64,000 nucleotides of DNA, from contig DAHVAR010000055.1 of assembly GCA_027314515.1 (NCBI GenBank), positions 21,017 through 85,016 of the forward strand. Reading direction: 5' to 3'. Each line of letters begins with the position of its first letter. Position 1 is the stretch's first letter. The stretch is from Actinomycetota bacterium (lineage in GTDB: Bacteria; Actinomycetota; Actinomycetes; Streptosporangiales; Streptosporangiaceae). The position numbers and the translations under genes are program-made. Below the pieces are notes generated by a model that made no database searches, was not told where the DNA came from, and saw only the letters and a program-made list of their open reading frames with translations. Below are positions 38,210 through 45,455 of the stretch, piece by piece.

Positions 38210-40515
38210 GCCGGGACGGGTACGAGGACTGGGACGACCAGCTTGACGCGGAAGACGGTCGCTACGGCCGGTCAGCGGGCCGCAGGTCACGCCGGTCCGC
38301 GGCGCCCGAGGACTCCTGGCCGGCCGGATCCAGGGCAGGGCAAGGTTCCGGGGAGTGGCCGGGGCAACCGGGCGGCACCAGCGCACCGTGGGAATCCCCC
38401 CGCTACGAGTCGGCCGGATACAACGATCCCGGCGGGTCCTACCGTGGCACCGACAGCTACGCCGGCGCCGACAGTTACGCCGGCACCGGCAGTTACGCCG
38501 GGCCCGATGGCAATCCGCGTTTCGATCCCGGTGCCGGCCGGTACGAATCGGGCGGGCAGCTCAGCCCGAGAACCGGGCCGGGCAGCTACGACGGCTATTC
38601 CGACCGTGGCTATTCCGACCGTGGCTATGCAGGCGGAAGTGGCTACGAGAACCCCGGCGGCAGTACTTATCCGGCTTATCCGGAGACCGGCTACCAGGGC
38701 GGGACCGACAGCGCCTACGGTGACCGCCGTTCCCGTGATGGCAGCCGTCGTGACGGCGGGTACGGCGACCGCGGGTACGCGGCTCCCGATTACCCTGAGG
38801 CCCGCTACTCGGGCAGTGAGCATTCACGCGGCGGGCCGGATCCGTATGCCGGCCCCGACCCGTATCGCACCGATTCCGGCTGGCACGCCGACCCCGGCCC
38901 GCGCGCTGACCCTGGCCGGCGCGCTGACCCCGGCCGCAGTTCCGATCCCGGCCGCAGTTCCGATCCCGGCCGCGCGGCTCGACGCGGCGAACCCGACTAC
39001 GGCAGTGCGGACCGCTACGGCAGTGCCGACCGCTACGGCACGCAGGATCGGTACAGCGTGCACGATCAGTACGGCGGGCAGGACCGGTACGGCGGGCCGG
39101 ATCAGTACGAGGAGCACGCAGGTTACGCCGACGAAGGCTACGCTGCCCTGGACAGGTATGACCAGCCTGGCGCTAGCCGCCGCGGGGAGGGCTACGGCGC
39201 TTCGGCGGGATACGAGCGCGACGGGGGATATGACGACCATAAGTACGGCTCTGCGGCGGGGGATCGCGAGCTGGACGGCCCGGCCGATCCGGACGATGAC
39301 GGCTTCGCCTGGCAGGGACAGGTGGACGACAGCGGACTAAGCCGCCGTCGTGGCCGTGGCGGTGAAGACGAGATCGATGCCGACAGTGCTCGGCACAACG
39401 GCTTCTTCCGCGGTTTCGGCGGTGGAGAGGACGACTACGGGCACCGTCCGCCGAGGCGAGGCCGTAGCCGCGCGCCGATGATCGCGCTGACGGTGGTAGT
39501 CCTTTTCCTCGCGACAATCGTCGGCGGCGGGATCTACGCCTACAACTGGTATGCCAAGCGGCACGCCGACTGGACCGGTTCGAAGGGTTACGGCTCGGTC
39601 GTCGTGCAGGTCAAGCCCGGCGAGTACGCCTGCACGCTGGTACTGGAAGACGAGTTGGTCAACGCCGGAGTAGTCGCCTCCGGAACGGCATTCTGTGACG
39701 CCGCCACGAGCGCGGGCAACTCCAACGCCCTGCAGCCCGGTTCCTTCAAGCTGCACAAGCACATGGGCGCGGCACTGGCGTGGGCCATGCTGACTAATCC
39801 GAAATCGCGGGTTCAGCAGGGTGTGGCCGTGCCGGACGGCCTGCGCGCGAGCAAAGTCATCGCGCTGCTGGCCAAGGGCACGGGCATCCCGTTGAGCCAG
39901 TTCCAGGCGGCGCTCAAGGACCCCGCCGCGCTCGGCCTGCCGTCTTGGGCGCATGGCAACCCGGAGGGCTTCCTGTACCCGGCCACCTACGAGATCCCGC
40001 CCGGTGCCACGGGGCTTAGCGTCATCAAGACGCTGGTGGCACAGTTCAATACCGAGGCAGCGAGCCTGAACCTGGCAACCGACGCGAAACGCGCGCATTT
40101 CACCGAGTATCAGGTCCTCATCGAGGCCAGCCTGCTCGAAGGCGAGGTTCCGCCGAGGTACTACGCGGATGTCGCGCGTGTCGTCGACAACCGGCTGAAC
40201 CAGAACCCGCCGATGGACCTCGGGCTGGACAGCACGGTCGCCTACGCCACCGATCACTACGTCTACAACCTCACGCAGAGCGACCTGAACGTGAACTCGC
40301 CGTACAACACGTTCAAGCACGCTGGCCTGCCGCCCGGTCCGATCGACTCGCCGGACGCCGCGGCGATCGAGGCCGTGCTGCACCCGGCACAGGGCGCGGC
40401 GGCGGGCCAATGGCTCTACTTCATCACCGTGAACAAGTCGGGCAAGACCGACTTCACCTCGAGCTACTCGCAGTTCCAGGCATGGACGTACCTGGCCAGG
40501 CAGAACGGAGTCTGA
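38206..40515 (+). CDS. mltG: endolytic murein transglycosylase MltG with long repeat-rich cytoplasmic region
   Basis: Cleaves nascent glycan strands at the membrane. A single TM (about 425-447) is followed by a LysM-like part and the YceG domain with catalytic Glu645 in EASLLEGEV, VARVVDNRLNQ, and the SPYNTFKHAGLPPGPI signature. At 769 aa it is about twice the usual length. Residues 1-420 are predicted disordered and rich in Gly, Tyr, Asp, Arg and Ser, with runs of SYAG-, DRGY-, DPGR- and DRYG-type repeats. Starts by ATGA overlap with ruvX. Confidence 0.93.
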   Translation: MSRDGYEDWDDQLDAEDGRYGRSAGRRSRRSAAPEDSWPAGSRAGQGSGEWPGQPGGTSAPWESPRYESAGYNDPGGSYRGTDSYAGADSYAGTGSYAGPDGNPRFDPGAGRYESGGQLSPRTGPGSYDGYSDRGYSDRGYAGGSGYENPGGSTYPAYPETGYQGGTDSAYGDRRSRDGSRRDGGYGDRGYAAPDYPEARYSGSEHSRGGPDPYAGPDPYRTDSGWHADPGPRADPGRRADPGRSSDPGRSSDPGRAARRGEPDYGSADRYGSADRYGTQDRYSVHDQYGGQDRYGGPDQYEEHAGYADEGYAALDRYDQPGASRRGEGYGASAGYERDGGYDDHKYGSAAGDRELDGPADPDDDGFAWQGQVDDSGLSRRRGRGGEDEIDADSARHNGFFRGFGGGEDDYGHRPPRRGRSRAPMIALTVVVLFLATIVGGGIYAYNWYAKRHADWTGSKGYGSVVVQVKPGEYACTLVLEDELVNAGVVASGTAFCDAATSAGNSNALQPGSFKLHKHMGAALAWAMLTNPKSRVQQGVAVPDGLRASKVIALLAKGTGIPLSQFQAALKDPAALGLPSWAHGNPEGFLYPATYEIPPGATGLSVIKTLVAQFNTEAASLNLATDAKRAHFTEYQVLIEASLLEGEVPPRYYADVARVVDNRLNQNPPMDLGLDSTVAYATDHYVYNLTQSDLNVNSPYNTFKHAGLPPGPIDSPDAAAIEAVLHPAQGAAAGQWLYFITVNKSGKTDFTSSYSQFQAWTYLARQNGV

Positions 40516-40519
40516 CCCG

Positions 40520-41374
40520 GTGGCCGGGGACCCGGCGGCCCGCCGCCGGGCAGCCGTTCTCGGCTTGCCGATCGCCCACTCGCTATCGCCCGCGCTGCAT
40601 CGCGCTGCTTACCGCGAGCTAGGGCTGGCGGGCTGGACCTATTCCGCGATTGAGTGCGACGAGCAGGGCCTGCCGTTGCTGCTCGACTCGCTCGGGCCGG
40701 ACTGGGCGGGCCTCTCGCTGACGATGCCGCTCAAGCGCGCGGTGCTGCCGCTGCTCGATGATGCCGAGCCGCTGGTCGGCGAGGTCGGCGCGGCGAATAC
40801 GGTGGTGCTCGAAGGCGGCCGGCGTCGCGGCTTCAACACCGACGTGGCCGGGATCGTGGCTGTGCTGCACCAGGCTGGCATCACCACAGCAGGGAACGCG
40901 CTGGTACTCGGCGGCGGCGCCACCGCATGCTCGGCACTTGCGGCACTCCGGAGGCTGGGCAGTGACGCTGTCTGCATGGCCGTCCGCTCGCTGGACCGAG
41001 CGCGGCCGGTGCTCACCGTCGCCGGACGGCTCGGCATGCAGGTCACGCTGGTCGAGTTCGGCCCGGAACTGGCCAGCCGCCGCTGGCAGCTGCTGATCTC
41101 GACGATCCCCGCCGCGGGAACCGAGGCCGTCGCCGCCCAGCTCCGGGCCGGAGTGCTGGCAGCGGATGGTGTGCTTGACGTCGTATACGATCCCTGGCCG
41201 ACGCCGCTGGCGGCTGCCGCCGAGAGCGTCGGCTCGACGGTTATGTCAGGCTTCGACATGCTCGTGCACCAGGCGGCCGGCCAGGTGGAGCTGATGACCG
41301 GCCAGCCGGCGCCCGTCAGCGTCATGCGCGCGGCAGGCCTGGCAGAATTGGCCCGGCGGCGGAATAACCGGTAG
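40520..41374 (+). CDS. aroE: shikimate dehydrogenase
   Basis: Reduces 3-dehydroshikimate to shikimate with NADPH in aromatic amino-acid synthesis. The 284-aa product has the substrate-site SLSPALHRAAY, Lys72 in LTMPLKRAV, Asp108 in FNTDVAG, and the nucleotide-binding VLGGGATACS. GTG start 4 nt after mltG. In related genomes aroC/aroK/aroB follow; here the strand continues into infC instead. Confidence 0.93.
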   Translation: MAGDPAARRRAAVLGLPIAHSLSPALHRAAYRELGLAGWTYSAIECDEQGLPLLLDSLGPDWAGLSLTMPLKRAVLPLLDDAEPLVGEVGAANTVVLEGGRRRGFNTDVAGIVAVLHQAGITTAGNALVLGGGATACSALAALRRLGSDAVCMAVRSLDRARPVLTVAGRLGMQVTLVEFGPELASRRWQLLISTIPAAGTEAVAAQLRAGVLAADGVLDVVYDPWPTPLAAAAESVGSTVMSGFDMLVHQAAGQVELMTGQPAPVSVMRAAGLAELARRRNNR

Positions 41375-41876
41375 CGACCGGACGCTTACCCGCCGGGGAA
41401 TTCCAGTGGTCGTCGCCATGGGCTAGGCTTAGTGGCGACGACAATGCTCGGCAGTCGCTAGCATCGCCCGGTACAGGGCGCCGCTAGCCATGCTGAGCGT
41501 GCAAGCGGAGGACCACCTCGGCCGCCTCCCACCTGGCCAGCTGACGCTGGCGGGTACCGTGCCGGGACGCCTGAGCAGTCAAGATGAGCAGGCGGCCCGG
41601 CGGCCGCCAGCCATGAGGCTGGCTGCTCAGGCCGGGCGCCATGCCGCGGGCACTCGGATACCGGGTGGACGGGAAGGCAGGCGTCGCGGGTATGCCGTGC
41701 CCAGGAGCATCCTGGGGCGAGGCTCCCGCAATGGTGGCCCCGCGGCACGATAACGCGGGGCCGTTTGGCTTTCTGCGCCCGGCAGCTTGCGGCGACCGGG
41801 TCATCAGGGCCAAAGTCCCGTCGCTGCGCCCGGGGATGGTCCCCGGGCGGAAGCACTGGTGACACAAGGAGGTCAC
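41375..41876 (+). other. 502-bp structured leader region of infC
   Basis: No gene is supported. It holds an inverted repeat CGTCGCCA/TGGCGACG (41411-41418/41433-41440) flanking a possible -10 TAGGCT (41424-41429). Several strong hairpins follow: CCAGGA-GCA-TCCTGG (41701-41715), which competes with GGAGC/GCTCC (41704-41708/41722-41726); a 9-bp GGCCCCGCG/CGCGGGGCC stem (41736-41762) followed by GTTTGGCTTTCT; and a 10-bp stem at 41827-41849. This resembles an attenuating ribosomal-protein-operon leader, which is an inference. Confidence 0.6.
41736..41774 (+). terminator. terminator-like hairpin in the infC leader
   Basis: GGCCCCGCG (41736-41744) and CGCGGGGCC (41754-41762), 9-nt loop, then a T-rich stretch GTTTGGCTTTCT. 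One of the few stems in this window followed by T's. Placed 115 nt before the infC start, consistent with conditional termination. Confidence 0.5.
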
Positions 41877-41879
41877 ATC
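41866..41879 (+). promoter_or_regulatory. strong Shine-Dalgarno with AUC start codon of infC
   Basis: AAGGAGGT at 41866-41873 is followed by CAC and then ATC (41877-41879), the codon just before the Ser-Thr-Glu-Pro-Arg that begins IF3. IF3 rejects non-standard start codons, so such a start gives autogenous control, as known for AUU in E. coli infC. An in-frame GTG at 41859 is the alternative, with a weaker site (GGAAG). Confidence 0.7.
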
Positions 41880-43160
41880 AGCACCGAACCTCGTATCAAC
41901 GAGCGCATCAGGGTACCCGAAGTGCGGCTTGTCGGCCCGGCAGGCGAGCAGGTCGGGATCGTTGCCATTAATGACGCGCTCCGGCTGGCCCAGGAGGCAG
42001 ATCTCGACCTCGTCGAGGTTGCGCCCATGGCCCGGCCCCCTGTTGCCAAGCTCATGGACTACGGCAAGTTCAAGTACGAGTCCGCCTTGAAGGCCAGGGA
42101 GTCGCGCAAGAACCAGGCCCAGACGGTCATCAAGGAGATCAAGCTGCGGCCGAAGATCGACCCGCACGACTACGGCACCAAGAAGGGCCACGTCGAGCGC
42201 TTCCTGAAGCAGGGCGACAAGGTCAAGGTAACGATCATGTTCAGGGGGCGTGAGCAGTCCAGGCCAGAGCTTGGCTTCAAGTTGCTCCAGCGGCTAGCTG
42301 GCGACATCGAAGAACTGGGTTTCGTAGAGTCCTCGCCTAAGCAGGACGGCCGGAACATGATCATGGTGATCGGGCCGCACAAGCGGAAGACGGACGCGAT
42401 GGCAGCCGCGAAGGCCGACCGGGCTGAGCGAGCGAGTCGCCCCAGCGGCCGGGCCGGCGAGTCGGCTGGCGCGCAGGCGCAGCCGCCCGCTTCGTCCGGC
42501 GCTGACGACCCCAGCGGTCCTGATCAGTCGTCCGCCTCAGCACGGCTGTCGTCGGCAGAGCCGTCTGCCGAGCTGTCGTCAGCAGAACCGTCGGCAGAGC
42601 TGTCGCCAGCACGGCCGCTGTTTGCACAGTCGCTGTCAGCACAGTCGCTGTCAGGCACTCAGTCGGCCGGGTCACCGTCGGCAGGGCAGTCGTCAGCAGG
42701 ACAGTCGTCAGCAGATGCGCAGCCGGCCGCGCCGCGGGCTGCGGCCGCCAGCCCGGGCCAGGGCGCTGCGGGACGGGGCGCTGCGGGACAGGGCGGGTTG
42801 CGGGAGACCGCGACGGGCGGGCCGGACGCTCCGCCCAGGCCCGCCGGACCCAGGCCCGCCATGCCCAGGCCGAACGCGCCGCGGCCGACACCAGCGTCTG
42901 CGCGGCCAGCGGCACCTAAGCCGTCCGCACCGCGCGCGACGCCCGGGTCGTCAGCGCGGCCAAGCCCAGCCGGCACCCCGGCACCGAAGCCGACGGCACC
43001 ACGCGGAACTGCCGCTGCGCCGAGGCCGGCCGCCGGCCCGTCGGGCGCTCCCAAGCCTGGCCCAGCCCGGCGGTCCGGAGATGGCTCAGTGCCATCGCCG
43101 CGCCCGATCGCGGCTGACAGGGCCGCCACGGCAAAGGAGCCGGGCGAAGCCGATAAGTAG
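41877..43160 (+). CDS. infC: translation initiation factor IF-3 with long C-terminal tail
   Basis: Binds the 30S subunit, prevents premature 50S joining and proofreads the start codon. The IF3 N-domain ([19 protein letters not shown]), linker and C-domain ([17 protein letters not shown]) occupy about residues 1-175. A further 250 residues of Ala/Pro/Ser/Gly-rich, weakly basic sequence follow, with repeats such as SSAEPSAEL twice and QSSAG-type units; typical IF3 is about 170-210 aa. Start assigned to ATC at 41877 as explained for the ribosome site. A strong hairpin follows the stop. Confidence 0.93.
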   Translation: MSTEPRINERIRVPEVRLVGPAGEQVGIVAINDALRLAQEADLDLVEVAPMARPPVAKLMDYGKFKYESALKARESRKNQAQTVIKEIKLRPKIDPHDYGTKKGHVERFLKQGDKVKVTIMFRGREQSRPELGFKLLQRLAGDIEELGFVESSPKQDGRNMIMVIGPHKRKTDAMAAAKADRAERASRPSGRAGESAGAQAQPPASSGADDPSGPDQSSASARLSSAEPSAELSSAEPSAELSPARPLFAQSLSAQSLSGTQSAGSPSAGQSSAGQSSADAQPAAPRAAAASPGQGAAGRGAAGQGGLRETATGGPDAPPRPAGPRPAMPRPNAPRPTPASARPAAPKPSAPRATPGSSARPSPAGTPAPKPTAPRGTAAAPRPAAGPSGAPKPGPARRSGDGSVPSPRPIAADRAATAKEPGEADK

Positions 43161-43174
43161 ACCTCAAGCAGAGC

Positions 43175-43206
43175 CGGGCGGGCTGGATGAACGGCCAGCC
43201 CGCCCG
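43175..43206 (+). terminator. perfect 12-bp hairpin between infC and rpmI
   Basis: CGGGCGGGCTGG (43175-43186) pairs with CCAGCCCGCCCG (43195-43206) around the 8-nt loop ATGAACGG. It begins 15 nt after the infC stop. Since L35/L20 must be made in excess of IF3, this may be a partial terminator, a processing site, or an RNA site for L20; none is shown. Confidence 0.6.
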
Positions 43207-43399
43207 CGCGACAGCTAGGGCCCCACAGTATTTCGGGCCTGAACGTGGTGCCGGACAGCTGACGCTGCCCGGCGGAAAGAACAATGCCAGGCCGCACGGT
43301 AGGTGTGCGCCGGCAGCTAGATCGGGCCAAAAGCACGGATTCGTGCGGACGGCAGGCCAGCGTCGTGCCAATGGCACGCGAGAATGGAGACACGGCGAG

Positions 43400-43594
43400 A
43401 TGCCGAAGATGAAGACGCACACCGGCGCCGGTAAGCGGTTCCGGCTTACGGGCACCGGTAAGGTCATCCGCCGCCGTGCCAACCGTGCTCACTACAACGA
43501 GTGGAAGCCGAGCACGATGACCCGCCGACTGGCTGGGTACGTCGAGCTCGCGCCGGCCGACGGCAAGAAGATCAAGAAGTTGCTGGGTAAGTGA
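43400..43594 (+). CDS. rpmI: 50S ribosomal protein L35
   Basis: Small basic 64-aa ribosomal protein; begins [20 protein letters not shown] and contains the [11 protein letters not shown] and RRLAGY blocks of L35. ATG with GGAGA at 43386-43390, 9 nt upstream; in-frame codons further upstream lie in noncoding leader. Followed 29 nt later by rplT. Confidence 0.97.
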   Translation: MPKMKTHTGAGKRFRLTGTGKVIRRRANRAHYNEWKPSTMTRRLAGYVELAPADGKKIKKLLGK

Positions 43595-43623
43595 CCCGGC
43601 CCGCGTAGGGAGAGTGTGACGAA

Positions 43624-44004
43624 ATGGCACGCGTGAAGCGGGCGGTCAATGCCCATAAGAAACGCCGGGTTGTACTCGAGCGCGCCAGCGGATACCGGGG
43701 CCAGCGGTCCCGGCTCTACCGCAAGGCCAAGGAGCAGCAGCTCCACTCGATGACCTATGCCTACCGGGACCGCAAGGACCGCAAGGGCGCATTCCGGCGA
43801 CTGTGGATCCAGCGCATCAACGCCGCCGTCCGGGCGGAGGGCCTGACCTACAACAGGTTCATTCAGGGCCTGCGACTGGCCGAGGTGGAGGTTGACCGCA
43901 AGATGCTGGCGGAGCTTGCCGTCATTGACTCGCAGGCGTTCGCGGCGCTGGTCGAGGTTGCGAAGACCGCGCTGCCCGCAGACGTCAACGCGCCCGCGGC
44001 CTGA
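43624..44004 (+). CDS. rplT: 50S ribosomal protein L20
   Basis: Early-assembly 23S rRNA binding protein, 126 aa, starting [14 protein letters not shown] with the basic [16 protein letters not shown] helix and the [11 protein letters not shown] globular domain. In several bacteria L20 represses its own operon by binding the leader. The GGAGAG at 43608-43613 precedes the ATG by 10 nt. Confidence 0.97.
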   Translation: MARVKRAVNAHKKRRVVLERASGYRGQRSRLYRKAKEQQLHSMTYAYRDRKDRKGAFRRLWIQRINAAVRAEGLTYNRFIQGLRLAEVEVDRKMLAELAVIDSQAFAALVEVAKTALPADVNAPAA

Positions 44005-44044
44005 GCTCCGCTGGCGAGTGCACGATGGCGCCGGCGCGGGCACG

Positions 44045-44076
44045 ACAGCGGAGACACGACCGTGGGACTCCGCTGT
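44045..44076 (+). terminator. hairpin after rplT
   Basis: ACAGCGGAG (44045-44053) and CTCCGCTGT (44068-44076), perfect 9-bp stem with 14-nt loop, starting 41 nt after the rplT stop. Probable terminator or attenuator of the infC operon. Confidence 0.55.
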
Positions 44077-44243
44077 GGCTAGAGCGACGGCGGCGGCACT
44101 TGTCAGGTGGGTAGGTCCTGCCAGCTGCGCACAACCGGCTGCGCCCGGCCGGGGGCCGGGCCATGCCGGACGCCTGCCGCGGGAAGTCAGCTGACCGCGG
44201 TGCGGCGGTGCCAGTGCCCGGGCTAGCTAGGCCCGCCGCACCC

Positions 44244-45074
44244 ATGCGGGCAAGCGGCATGGGCAACCGCTCGCCGCGCGTCAAGGCTGCCCGGCAACTC
44301 GGCAAGCGAGCGTTCCGGGAGCGGGCCAGACTGTTCCTCGCCGAGGGCCCGCAGGCTGTCCGGGAGGCGCTGCGAAGGCCTGGCGTGCTGGCTGAGCTGT
44401 TCGTCACCAGCCAGGGCGCAGGTCGCCACCCCGAGCTCACCGCGCAGGCGGCACGGAGCGGCGTCGCGGTGCACGAGGTCAGTGGCGAGGTCATGGCCGA
44501 GCTGGCGCAGACCGTCACGCCGCAGGGCATGCTCGGCGTCTGCCGGTTCGTGGACGTGCCGCTCTCGGCCCTGCTGGCAGACCGCCAGCGAGCAAGCCTG
44601 CAGCTAGTTACCGTGTTGGCCAATGTCCGCGATCCCGGCAATGCCGGCACCGTCATGCGCACGTCGGACGCGGCCGGTGCCGACGGCGTGATCTTCGCGG
44701 CGGCGTCGGTTGACCCGTACAACAGTAAGTGCGTCCGTTCCTCGGCTGGCAGTCTCTTCCATGTCCCGGTGGTTGCCGGAGCGCCGCTGGCCGAGTCGAT
44801 CAGCGGACTGCGGGAAGCAGGCCTGCAGGTGCTCGCCGCCGACGGCGGCGCCAGCCGCTTTCTCGACGCGCCGGACGGGCCCGATCTCACCCTGCCGACC
44901 GCATGGCTCTTCGGCAACGAGGCGTGGGGACTGCCCGAGGACCTGCTCGCGCTGGCCGACGACGTCGTAGCGGTGCCGATTTACGGCCAAGCCGAGAGCC
45001 TGAACTTGGCGGCGGCGGCCGCGGTCTGCCTGTACGCCTCGGCCCGGCAGTTGCATGCCGGGCGGACCTGGTGA
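44244..45074 (+). CDS. SpoU/TrmH-family 23S rRNA 2'-O-methyltransferase
   Basis: SAM-dependent ribose methyltransferase (tsnR-like), 276 aa. An N-terminal substrate-binding domain (RERARLFLAEGPQAVREAL) precedes the SPOUT knot with motif 1 NVRDPGNAGTVMRTSDAAG, motif 2 LFGNEAWGLP and motif 3 SLNLAAAAAV. ATG 44244 is chosen, with ATG 44259 (MGNRSPRV) about as likely. An in-frame ATG at 44163 is rejected because an 8-bp GCCCGGCC/GGCCGGGC stem (44143-44161) ends one base before it and no ribosome site is present. The target nucleotide is unknown. Confidence 0.9.
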   Translation: MRASGMGNRSPRVKAARQLGKRAFRERARLFLAEGPQAVREALRRPGVLAELFVTSQGAGRHPELTAQAARSGVAVHEVSGEVMAELAQTVTPQGMLGVCRFVDVPLSALLADRQRASLQLVTVLANVRDPGNAGTVMRTSDAAGADGVIFAAASVDPYNSKCVRSSAGSLFHVPVVAGAPLAESISGLREAGLQVLAADGGASRFLDAPDGPDLTLPTAWLFGNEAWGLPEDLLALADDVVAVPIYGQAESLNLAAAAAVCLYASARQLHAGRTW

Positions 45075-45455
45075 CCAGGTCGCCGCTAGCGGTGTTCAGG
45101 GCCCACCGTCGGCAGCGTATTTTACATAAGGTGCAAACCACCGATAGTCGAGGTCAACCGGGCCGCCGCGAGGCATTTGCCCGCTACTGCGAGCTAACTC
45201 ACCGCAGCCGGCAGTGCCGTCCGGCAGGGCTAATCCGCTAGAGTCTGATCACGTTGCGTCATGAAGTGACCAGGCTGGTCACTGAGTGGTAGGCAATGAC
45301 GGAACTGCGCTACCAACGCGGATTGTCCCCGAGCCCGCTGCAGTAGCTGTGGCTGACCTGCGAAGGCCCGGGCGGCCTGAGCAGGTCTCCGCGGAGCGCC
45401 AACATCTTTGCCCGGGGTGGCTCCTCAGCCTTGGCCCTCCGGAGGCGGCGCGCAG
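45075..45455. other. 381-bp region before the histidine kinase
   Basis: Contains an operator-like palindrome AGTGACCA-GGC-TGGTCACT (45265-45283), TTGCGT at 45254-45259, and a possible 16-codon ORF (45296-45346) with a weak ribosome site. The part from about 45350 to 45455 may instead encode the kinase N-terminus if a TTG at 45408 is used. Nothing else is recognisable. Confidence 0.45.
45265..45283. promoter_or_regulatory. 19-bp operator-like palindrome
   Basis: AGTGACCA and TGGTCACT, perfect 8-bp arms with 3-bp centre, about 170-190 bp upstream of the kinase start. Size and symmetry fit a dimeric regulator; which one is unknown. Confidence 0.4.

Noticed and set aside
41484..42191. Minus-strand frame across the infC leader and 5' end
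   Set aside because: It is antisense to conserved IF3 codons and to a hairpin-rich leader, with no homology or ribosome site.
44163..44243. Start of the rRNA methyltransferase at ATG 44163
   Set aside because: An 8-bp GC-only hairpin ends one base before it, there is no ribosome site, and the added residues do not resemble the family.
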